A stretch of 64,000 bases of DNA from positions 30,245,651 through 30,309,650 of the forward strand of contig CM060118.1 of assembly GCA_030522415.1 (NCBI GenBank), read 5' to 3'. The translations under genes were made by a program, and so were the position numbers. Numbering within the stretch: position 1 is the first letter of the stretch; each line of letters starts with the position of its first letter. This document shows, in pieces, positions 13,838 to 25,952 of the stretch. The stretch is from Channallabes apus (lineage: Eukaryota; Chordata; Actinopteri; Siluriformes; Clariidae). A model generated the notes under the pieces. It had not been told where the DNA came from. It did not search any database and saw nothing but the letters and a program-made list of their open reading frames with translations.

Positions 13838-16800
13838 TTTAAACACAATTACTTTATAAAATGTTTTACTGCAGAATAGTGTTTTAGGTCAGTTTCGGAA
13901 AGTTTTTGTGGTTCTTAATATGTTTATTATACTTAAGCTTTTGTGTGTGTTTTTTGCTTGAAATAAAATTGTGTTTGTCACAACCAAGAGTGTTAAACCA
14001 TTGATACAAAATAAATAATCAAAAGAACTGCTTACAACATTAAAGTGTGGAATGCAAAAGTCTTGGGAAATGGCAAATATTTAAGCGATCTTTCACCATA
14101 ACTGACAATATGAAAAATAGCAAAAACAAATAGGATGGAATGTGCACATTTGAGCATATTAAGAGTTCACTATTTAGTTGGGACACTGACCTGATGTTGA
14201 CACACCACCTGCAGAAGTCAGCCTTCACCCAGTCGGGGATGTTAACCTTCACTGACAGAATCTTCAGATTCTCCCCTCGGTTAATGGCCAGTGTCTGAAA
14301 CAAGAGTGTAACCTATAGAGACAGCAGACACAAAGCCTGGCACGGTAGCACACTGTTGGTACCCACGTCTTTATTTCCTACCAAAACAAGCTCAAATGGA
14401 AATACACACAAACAAGCATGCGCGCACACACACACACACGTCTTATAAATGAATGCCATGTCTAGACCTTAAGCTAATCCTACCCCTAACTTCTGTGACT
14501 AATAGGACATTACTGTACAGCTCAAATTTTCCAACCTCATGTAGTACACCCGACACTTGAACTACTAGCGTAGACTTTCAGGGCATAACATCAGAAAGCA
14601 TAAATAAAAGAGAAAAAGAAACATTTTGGTTTTTAGTTTTCTAAAATACAATGTGTAGTTTTTATATAAATAAATAAATAATCCAAATATCCCCCCACAA
14701 GGTCAAAAGTGTCAGATGATTCACTTTTGTCCCAACCACACACACACACACACACACACACCCCCCTGCATCTTTCACTTTTCCCTAGCCAGTCCTCTAA
14801 GGGAAAGTGACATGCTGTTAAGCAAATAGTTTTAATTGTCTGACCTTTTCTGAAGAAAACTTTCAGACGGAAAAAAAAAAAAAAAAGAGGGTTGAGATAA
14901 TCCATCAATCAAGGCTTGAAGCAGAAGAGTAAAGCTGACAAATGCCAAGTTGCCACCAACCCCCAACACACATACGGTACAGTACATTCATACATACGGT
15001 ACAGTACATTCATACATGCACACGTACATAAATAATACCACTAAGACAACAGCAGACTCTTCACTTTCTTAAACTGTGCAATGGCATCTTATTGCCTTAA
15101 GAAAACTGTTCATGTGCACATTGAGGAGACATTCCTCACAAACAGTCCTTCCAAATAGACGAAAACATCACGGGATTTATCCCTGCTCTCTTCTACACAC
15201 CAGTTTTTGGTGAACATATCGCACATCATGTACTACTACAAACAGATTTGTTTCTGTGCTATCATATCGAAAGCATGTATACTCTCAACAGCACATTTCA
15301 CAAAAGAGAGAAAGAGAGGAAAAAATTGTTGGGAGTTCAGAAAGTGAAGAAAACCCTTAGCAATCACTCTATGCAAGATCATTCTAACAGCAGCCTCCCT
15401 GGGTGAGCAACGTGAGCAAGCTGGATCATCCTTCAAAAATACGCATTTTATCTTAAAATAAGCTAGCTCTCATTGTGATGACACTACATAAAATGAGACT
15501 CAAACCAAAAGGAGCAAAAGCAGCAGTCAAGAGAGTAAATACAATTACTGTAGCAAGTTTGTACAAATACAGGGATGTAGGGAAAAAAAAAAAGAAAAAA
15601 AAAACTCCTTGCTGATTTTTCAAAATAATGATCTGCCAAGTTATATTTGAGGGTTACAAATATGAATCTTTATTTACTTTTTACTTATGGAGGGCATACA
15701 GTGCTGTAAAATAGCATTTGTCCCTTCCTGATTTTATATAGTTTTGCGTATTTCTCACACTTAAACACTTTTATTTATTAAGAGAAAAAGGCTGTCCAAA
15801 CCTACCTGGCTGATACTGTTTAAATTGTTTATGTGTAATGACTGAAGTAATAATAATAATAATAATAATTGGGGAAAAAAATTGATATGTTCACAAAAGT
15901 CCTTTATGGATATGGATATGTAACAGACGACTAAAACAACTTTGTGATATTGGTCACTTTTTACGTTACTCTCAGAGATCTGTGATAAGTGATTTGCCAT
16001 CCTCTCAATATTCTACAGCATATCATGTCTACACATATAACTGCATATATGTACAATATATGAAGTCAGACCAATTTCTACACATTTGTGTTTGACAGTC
16101 CAACAAAATACTTTGTTGCAGTCACACTGGCAGCTTCCAAACAGCGTCTGGGATTAGGCTGGGGCAGGGTTGATAAATCACACTGATAAAATCTTGCTGA
16201 GGCATAGCTGGAAACTCAGCACGACACCGTAATACTTGGAAGTTGTTAGTTACTACCTGAAAAACTCATAACTGACGACAAGTTTAGCACAAAACTATAA
16301 AAAAATACCTGAATTAAGCCAAAAAAAAATACAGCTTTTAATGTGCATCACTTGATCCCTTTTATTTTTGCTGGGTCCGTTACATATAACCATGTCCCGT
16401 GCATCATAATCTTGGGTCGGCCTATCTGATGTGCTGAAAGTGATCTGTGAAGGTTAGTACTTCCGACGTCATATAATTGCCATCACTATGAAAAAGTGAC
16501 CAGGGTGCTCCGTCCGGCACGAAGCCAACAACGTAAATTGCCATCAGACTTACTGAAAGGAGTGCATGAAAGGGGCAAAACAAACACACATGAAATTTAT
16601 GTATAAAGTACAGGAGAATCATCACACCGTGACAACAATCCTAATTTACAGAGCAATAATTATTTATGGTTCTCCCTCATTCCAAGGCAAAAATGTATAC
16701 CAACAATAAACAATAAGGTTTTAAATTGCAATAAAGTCCATATTTTAAACAAGTCAACAGTTGACATTCTATAGAAAGAGTGCTTTGTGTGTTATTGCAC

Positions 16801-19800
16801 CTAAACCAGAGCAAACTGATATATTTTTTTAAAAGACTGAAATGTTGTGCATTTAATGAGTTCTAGTTAAGATTTAACATTGTGTAATATTCAAGAAACT
16901 AGTATGTTACTGTTATCACTTAAGATGCAGTCATGATAAAGTTTAATTCCCTCAGCAGTGACTGTCTGTTTGGCTGTAACACAGCTAGTCCTTTTACTGA
17001 GAAACTGTACTGTGTAACTTCTCAGTGGAAAGTTCAAAGTATGGACATCTAACCTTAATTGAATCAATGTCAAAAGTCTCCATCCCCTGAAATTTCACCA
17101 CAAAACACATGATTCAAATGATTATTTGTTCTACATTGTTAAACACATTTTTTCTAATCTCTTTATTTGCTTATATGGCATGTCTGGAATGCATGTGCCT
17201 GTAGATGTGTTTTTAATACAACCATAATGACATATCAGAAACAACACTTTAATTTAAACCTATATCAATTATGTTACAGCTGGAATAAGTTAATGAATAT
17301 ATTAACAAAAAAGACGAAAAAATTAATTATAATTAGCAAAATACTGCCACTTTGATTACAATTTAATAGCAGCTACACATATTTTCAGAAGGGCAAAACC
17401 AGTTTAAAAAAATGTTATGCCGCCCAGACTACTGTAATATCTACTGTAATATCTCAGATTAATTTTTTTTTGCACTTGTAATAAGATGTGAAAAACCAGA
17501 ATAAGGTCTTTCATTGCATAAGCATGGGTGGAAAGCTACATATTTAAGATATCATGTTCTTCAATAACAATGAAATCATAATTGAAAAAATATGAGGAAT
17601 GTACGCTACAGGAACGAATATTATTCTAAAGACAGCGATTCCGATTCAATATTTACTCTCCAAATAACGTGAAGGAATAGGCATGGAAAAGAGCAAGTGG
17701 AAGGCCTCAACATAAACAAAAGGAATAGCTGAACTTTTCACTCCTTATCTTTTCACACACAGAAAAACAAACATACACAACATGGGGTTTAAGATACACT
17801 GGTGACTATTCTCAGTACAAGATAAATAGGAACTTAGTTTTTAGATGAAAGAGAAAAAAATTGATTTATTTAAGTGACAAATTCTCAATGGATCAAGCAG
17901 ATAAAAAAATAAAGTAATTACTTTAGAGCATTCCTAGACAATCATTTCATTTTTTCTGATACACAAGTGAAAGTACATCAGGAACAAGAACGAGGCATAG
18001 AGAAAAATGGCAGAATTGGCAGTTAAGCTGTTGTCCATCTTTCAACATTATATCTAGGAATAGGTATATCTTAAAAAATGAAAATTAGAGGCAGTACTAG
18101 TGCAGTGGTTAAAACGTTGGGCTGCTGTTTGAAAGATGTTTTTAAAACCTAGCACTGCTGGGATCTTAACTGCTCAAGCATATGACTGAGAAATATAATT
18201 TGATCTAATTATATGAAATCTGTGAAATGCTACAAATAGAAACAGTGCAAAACTGAATTCTCAGTGCAAGTTGATGCTGTTCCTACAATTTTGCCAACAA
18301 TTATGTACCTCTGGTTTTACATAAATCTAATATCTGATCAGACATAACACCACCACCTGATGTATTGAATAGCACTGATTGTCTATCAATATGAACAGTA
18401 AATTTGGTACGGAGACAAAAGGCTGGCCCGTTTGCACAAAAATTTTTTTAAAAATAGCCGGCCACATACAGGGCCTAGCAGCCAAAAAGGTTGTTGATCC
18501 CCACATCCTAATCAAGCACCCCTAAAATGCACCAGACAAACAAGTCCGATCCATGGAGGGCCCACCCAGAACCTGATCTGACGCTAGGATATTACCTCAG
18601 CACACCCCCTGGCCTCTCATGGAGCCACCCCAGCAACACAAAGGCAACCTAAAACCAAGATGGTTTTAAAACTATAGTTTAGATTTTTTTCAGTTCTGTC
18701 TTAAATCAAAATTTACAAGTACAGTACATTACAAAAGGTGTGCTCTGCAGACTGGCCATGAAAAGTGTCAACCGGAACACGAATACAATGCAAGTAATTG
18801 AAGCCAAGTTCCACAACCCCTTTTTCTGCATAAAAAAAATCAATTAAACTAAATGCAAATTCCAAGATTAAGCTAAAATCGTATGACAATTCTGCAGTTT
18901 ATTTGGCCGGTTGCTTTATTTACTTGTTCATTCATTCATCGTCTACTACACGGCTTTATCCTGCGTACAGGTTCATTGGAGCCTATCCCAGGAGACTTAG
19001 GGCATGGCAATCCATCGCAGGGCGCGTACACGCACACAAAATGGGCAGGAATCAAACCCTCAACCAAGGAGGTGCAAGGCCACAGTGCTAACCACTCCGC
19101 CACTGTGTCGCCAATTTATCTTTTTACTTATTTTAAATCTGAGTCTGCGGGTTTTCAGCATTGGCTAGCGCATTAAAGCTAGACAAAATATACTTTGTGC
19201 ACATGCAAAATAAGGAATAGCCAAAATATACAACATTCTAAACAAATAATGGCAGACAGTTGCAGTAAAACAGTTTTGCTCTGTGATGAATTTTGCAATA
19301 AATCCATGTGTGCCGAACCGTGAGGAGAGATCGTATGAATCACTGATTAGACCATTTTCTGTTACACCACCAGTTATGATAATATTTACATTCTGCTTAT
19401 TTAAACTGTTTGGTGTTTATTAATTTGTCTCGCATAACTAATTTATTGGAATTGCGCAGCTGTAAAAATGTGCGTCTCGTTGCCATTAATAAAGATTAAT
19501 CGATTTTTTCATTGCTATCATGCTTGCAACCCCAAATACAGTATAGATACTACATACGAATCGAGTGCATAAAAACAATCGCTCACAAAAATCTGGTCTT
19601 ACTCTGCCGAAGTGCTAAATCAAGTACATGTGCCTCCTGTCACAACATATCTCACACTGTTCCTTGCTAACAAAGCTACAAAAAGGTTCATTTTTGCCAC
19701 AGTGACACAGCGTGTAGGTCACCGGCAGCTCAAATTAACAGCCGCTGACAGTCCAGATCACCAGATTAACATGGGTGGCCATCTCTAATGCTTCAGAGGA

Positions 19801-22800
19801 GAAAGGCCCTTAACATTCATATATTCACTCACTCATCGTCACCCTTCTCTTATTCCTCATAGAGCCCAGAAGCAGCTGTCACCATGGAGGAATGCCTGTC
19901 AATCTCAGTCCCTAATCCAAAGGCACGTGAACACGGACGTGTCACATATGTTAAGGAAGGGAGCGGTGGAATGACTGGAGGATATAAAGGGGGTGAAAGC
20001 AAAGGGTTGGCAGGATTTTTTTTTTTTAAAAACACTATGACATGTGGCTGGCAATCACCTCTGAGTAACCAGGGTGTCAGCAGTAGTGGTGCTTCCATTA
20101 AACTTCCCCGAGAGGAATACTTTGGAAAGTTGTACTAAGGATCAGTGAAAATGACACATTTTTTACAGAGATTTTGGTTTTCATATACATACTAGTTTAC
20201 CCAAAAAAAAAAACCTATGGGCAAGCATGACTTTTTACATCAATATGGCTAGACAGTACAAAAATCACATATCTGGAGATGCTTATACACTTTAACCAAA
20301 AATTATAATTCATCAGTATTCTCTAAATGCAGTAATTACAGTACGTACAGGGTGTTCAAGAAGTCCTTTCCTGACTATGTATAAACACATCAGAAAAAAA
20401 ACATAGATAGAAACATGAATGTTGTGGTACTACGTAGACGAGTTTTATTTCCTCTAGAGAAATAAACCATGTTTGTAACAAGTATGGGTTTTGTGCAAAA
20501 CATACTGGAAACCAAATGAATACTTTATGTTGACCCTGTACAAAAATAATTTTGATCCATTATGTCTTTTTTTTTTTTAGCCTGTACGTGACTGAGGCAG
20601 AATGAGAGTCAGATTTGTAGCGGTGACAGTGACCAGAATTGGATAATTTTCAGTTTGATTGGCCATGACTGGTGACCAGCCACTCAGCCTCAGATATAAA
20701 TGATTCTGTACCGAGCGCAGAAGCTTTCAAGTGACAACAGACACCCATTTTTATGCCATTACATTAAAAGAAAGAAAGAAATCACACAAAGTAAGGTCCC
20801 TGATCTGCTTTTTTTCTGCAAACTTTGTGATGTAATTAGTCTCAAACCTACTCTTTTACACACGCTTACACAAGTCTCTAAATATTGTGAACAGTAATGT
20901 GCTTGCAGACACTCAACCGGCGCGCTGACTGTCAAGTTGCGTTTTGAGACTTGAGGCATTAGAGAAATCAAACACTGAACTATTTACACATTTTCATCCT
21001 GTTTGGTAGGAGTGAGTTATTTTACAAGTTTGTTACCTTTACAGTAAAGTTTGTTAGCCTTTTTTTTATTTAAGTGAATATAAGGATGGGGAATATTAAT
21101 CAAGTTAAAAAGTAATTAAAGATAAAGGCACAGAAAATAATATTACTGCAGGAAGTGCATGCTGTATTGGAGTACTGAAATTTATTGAAACAATTTTTTT
21201 TAGAAAATGCTAGATTAGCTGGTTAATCACAAGGTTAAGTACCATTGATCTAAAAACTAAATAAGATGATGTTGAGAAGATTGCTGTTTTACTAAAAGCA
21301 GAGGAAAATAAACAAGTGCCTTAATGAATACTGTATGTACTTTGGATATTTGTTTTTTATCCAAGTGTCAGCAGCACCGTCAATGCAAAAATATTCATTT
21401 TACAGACAGTCTGACTTACATTTAATCACTATTACCAAACAATAACCTTAAAAATACAATTTGCAAATAAATAAGAAATGCCAAGTCCTCTTGGAAATGA
21501 TTAACTGTAAACAAAAATGTGGTGCACAGCAAGTTCCAATTAAACCTAGCTTGCTTATATAAAGTATGGCAATTTCCAAATTTTCTTTAAAAATTTCTCA
21601 ATTCATATATATCTATGCCTTAAGAAATCTAGACTGATATATTTAAAAGGAAATTAAAATAGGTTCTACACCTATAGGTGTACAGCTGTTGATGTGATTT
21701 CCCCATCAACAGCTGGGAAACTATAAATCGTCAAAGCAATGGATTCTTTTCTTGTGTCCTGCAGCAGGACATGGAGGATTAGTATAATCATAAACAATAG
21801 ATCAATTACTTGCTAGGTGTATTGATTACACATGTAAAAACATTTACATAAAAATAAAATGTCTGACATGTCTTATTTTTTAAAAATATATGTTTTTACA
21901 AAAATCACCATATTTATCCATACTGGTTTGTTTTTAAAAAGGTCAGATTTTTACCTAAACAACCTGAAAACAAACATATGATCGAGATTGCATTTCCAGA
22001 CCTGAGACTATAAAGAGAGTAGAGCGAGGGCTGGGTCTGTACCTGGTGGTGCTGGATTCGCTGGACACTACAACGGAAAGAACTGTACAGGTTGAAGTTT
22101 GAAATGTCTTTAGGCTTGCTCTTCTGATCTGCCTGCTGCTGCTCTTTAAGAGCTGTTTTTGACACTGCAGACTGGATCGTCACATCACTCTTATCACACC
22201 TGCAAGGGGAACCCAAATAAACGCACATGGGTAATTAAACAGGATATTCAGCTGTCAGTTGAAAGCACTGTTGCACAAACCTATTTATTTTGACTAAAAT
22301 AGTTGAGTTTTAAATACAAAAAAAAAAAAACACAATAATAATTTTGGACCAGAAAATTGCCATGAATAAATGAAAAAAAATCAGATGTGTGTCTCACTGT
22401 GATCTGATGTAGGTCAGTGTCTCGCTGTCTTTGGCAATCATATCACCTAGAATTTGCTCAACACCTGTAGCAACCTCCTCAAGAGTGGATATACCTAGAG
22501 ACCCCACACACACAATATACATATGTTTATTACAGACTACATTCGAGTGCTGGCAAATCAGACACCCTTTTAAACTTTGTAATACACTTCACAATATAAA
22601 TAATACAACTGCATCATAAAAAAATAATAAACAGTGAAAAATAAATAATATAGAAAAATTATTTTTTTTAAAACGTGTAGCTAAGATTTTTTTTAAATCA
22701 GTATTTACAAACTATCTGACATTACTGTTGCTGTTGGTGATGATGGTGATCATGATGTACCAAATAAAGTACACTGCTGCCCCCTAATGACTAAATCCCT

Positions 22801-24143
22801 GAATAAATGTTTTTATTCTACAAGGGTGAGTCAAAAACTCTCTGGCTATAGAATTTTTTAGTATTTTATTTTAGAAAAGTCAAAATCATTTAGAAAAGTC
22901 AAACACATTACTTTTCAACACAATCTTCTTGCTTTTAAATACACTTTGTCTATCTGTCAAATCGTATTCCCTCATAAAAAATTTTTTAGGTTGAGTTGCA
23001 AGCCACGAATGCGCTACTGTCTTCCCTTCTTCATCAGAAGTAATTATTTGTCCTTGTAGGGCTGCTTTCAGGGGACCAACCAGATGGAAGTTAAATGGAG
23101 CCAGATCAGGACTATAGGGAAGGATGCTTTAACACCTCAAAAGTTTTTAATACATCAAAAGTGTTGACAGTGTGGGCTGAAGTGTGCAGACATGCATTGT
23201 GATGCAAGATCACAACATCATTGGTTAGAGTCATCTGCATTTAATCCAAAGTTTCAAATTCAGCACTTCAATAAGCATCTCACTGTAATGAGAACAGTTG
23301 AACATTGTTCCTGATAATTTTTCAATAATGCCTCTTGAGAATACCAGAAATCTACAAGTAACAAATAACTGGTATGCAGATGATGTTTAACTAATCATTT
23401 TGGCATTTTGTTCTAATACATCTTTTTCAGCAGAGTGGCTAAAACACACGAGGACAATATTCCTATGTACATTACACTGTGCAAAGGAGTCCCTAGTAGA
23501 AGGGACATCACAAATTTGTTTACACCACAAAAAGCAAATGGGTTAATTCTTTCCATAAGAACCTAGCAGAAACTTGCTGTGAAAAACTGTTTCATCCTTG
23601 ACCGCCCCTTAGGGGATATAGCTTCTATGCACAAACATTACACAAATGGACAAACATTAAACAGAGCACAATGCTGCTTGTGTGGGGTGCGTATACAGAC
23701 ACACACCTATGTGTGTTTAATTATAACCCAAGTTAATTACGTTATCCTAACAGTCATTCATACTCTAATAAGCTCCTTACCTTCAGTGTTGTGTTGGATC
23801 CAGGAGTGCAGATCAAGTGTTTGGGGTGACTGTAGAAGAGCTAGAGCTGCAGCCTCAAGACCAAGCTGCTTCGCCCGCTGCGCCTTTGACATCTTACTTC
23901 CCTTCCTATATGGTGCATACTGTAAAGCTCAAAGTGTTACTATTTTCCATTCAAATTTATAAAATTGTATATTAAAAAACTAACGATTAACAGTGAACAC
24001 AAGAAGTAGACTGTAAGTCCTGACCACATGGTCCAGTTCGTCAGCACTTTTGCAGTTCTTTAGAGTCTTCTCAAGTTCAGAGGTCAAGCATCCTTCCTTC
24101 TTCAAAGTTTGGGTGATAGACTGAGATTTCTTTGCCACTGAGC

Positions 24144-24194
<51 letters not shown>

Positions 24195-25908
24195 CACCAT
24201 AAACAGTCAAGTAATGCATAAAAGTATAACATCTTAAGCTGTTTAAATGCACTTCCTTATTTAGTCATTTGTAAATGTATAACAAAGTGCAAAAAAGCAA
24301 TACATCCATTTAAAAAAGTGTGAAACAAGCATGAGAGTCCAAGTCCAAGTACTGGAGTGTCTTAAGTCGTCGGTTAAAGATAGTCAAAGTCTCTGCTGTA
24401 CAGACATCGATAGGAAGGTCATTCCATTGTTTATTAAACAAAGTAGGTTCAAACAATTTAGCCTCACTGAAATCTTTTAATTTTTTTTAGAAAATACTAC
24501 AAGAAGCAACTATGAACATTTTCCCAAGCACCAAAAATTCCAAATTAGCAGTACACCCTTTTCGTAATAATCTGGACCTGACTCTGCTTCAGATTATCCC
24601 CCTGGCCCACTCACCAGAGCTGCTCGAAAACTAGTTGCACGTCCCTCACAGCGTCCGCATCCATGTGGTTGATGAGGTCCTTCCTATAGCGCACGATGAA
24701 CGGGATGGTGTTCTCCTCCCGCAGGAGCTGAGCAATGTTACTACAGACCCACTGCTCCACTCCACTCTTCTCAGATAAAACCTTAATATTAAGCACACAT
24801 GCACACACCTTTTAAAATCTGCTATTATAATAGTTATAACAGTAACTTAATGACTTTTGTAAACACATTATAAAAATGATAAATGCATATTATCTAGTCT
24901 ATAATATGCCACATATTAGCGTTTTTAAATAAAGTTGCTGATTTATAGTTCTAAAGTTAAAAAATGATTGATGTCAACAAGGTCTAAAGGAGAATGCGTT
25001 TAATTGTCCATCACAATAAGACAACTTTGCATTGTACAAATTTAACAACTTAAAAATTCCTTACAATAACATGTAATAGTGGCACCAAATGCCTGAATAA
25101 ATAGCGAACAGTCATGACACAAAAATTATGATGAACCACACACCCTCATGAGTCTAATTTAAGATCTCACCTGAATGGGATCCCAGTACATCTGCAGTTC
25201 CTCCCGTAAAGTATTTGCAGACTTCCAGTTGACTGCTTTGCCCTGTGGTGCGCTTGTGGTCTTCTGCCTTTTCGCCACATGCACATCAAAAGTAAAGTCA
25301 TCCACGGGCTCTTCCTTTTTCACCGCACAGAACTGTGTACTGGACGATGGCTCTTCATGCGCGATAGCATTGGTATTGAACACCTTGTCCATGTTGATAG
25401 ACTGTCTCTGAAAGACAAAATCAGCAACAGTGGTATTTCTGACACAAGACTAAAAAACTAAAGGAAAGATAACAACCATATAAAGACTTCATGTTTGAAT
25501 GACCACTGAATGTTAGAACAGGTAAATTGTTGCTCATAATGTATATAAAGGCAGTCACATTTACTTATTCCCAAATGCCAGTGCACAAGAATGAGTATTC
25601 AACTTCCATGAAAATCTGAATTACTTTTCTCTTCTCCTTTACCTCACAGCGACTTACATCTGATCTCATTACACATCTGAGCAGTTGAACCCTTAAAACT
25701 CAAACAGGACAGATCTGTGCCAGTAACACAGAATGGGTCAATGACAAAAAATAAATAAATGTGTTTGCATGTGTGTGCGTGCGTTCATTCATTCATCTTC
25801 TATACCGCTTTATCCTGTATTTAGGGTCGCGGGGACCTGGAGCCTATCCCAGGAGACTCAGGGCACGAGGCAGGGTACACCCTGGACAGCGTGCCAATCC
25901 ATCGCAAA

Positions 25909-25952
<44 letters not shown>

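Larger units (their letters stand above)
14295..22042. other. srbd1 intron 8 (7.7 kb)
   Basis: Largest intron of the gene inside the window. It holds (CA)n runs at 14737-14761 and near 14428, a 22-bp tandem duplication at 14971-15014, and the repeat fragments listed at 18092, 18530, 18927 and 20347. The remainder (for example 15500-18000 and 20600-22000) is AT-rich with no exon or repeat I recognise. Confidence 0.7.
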
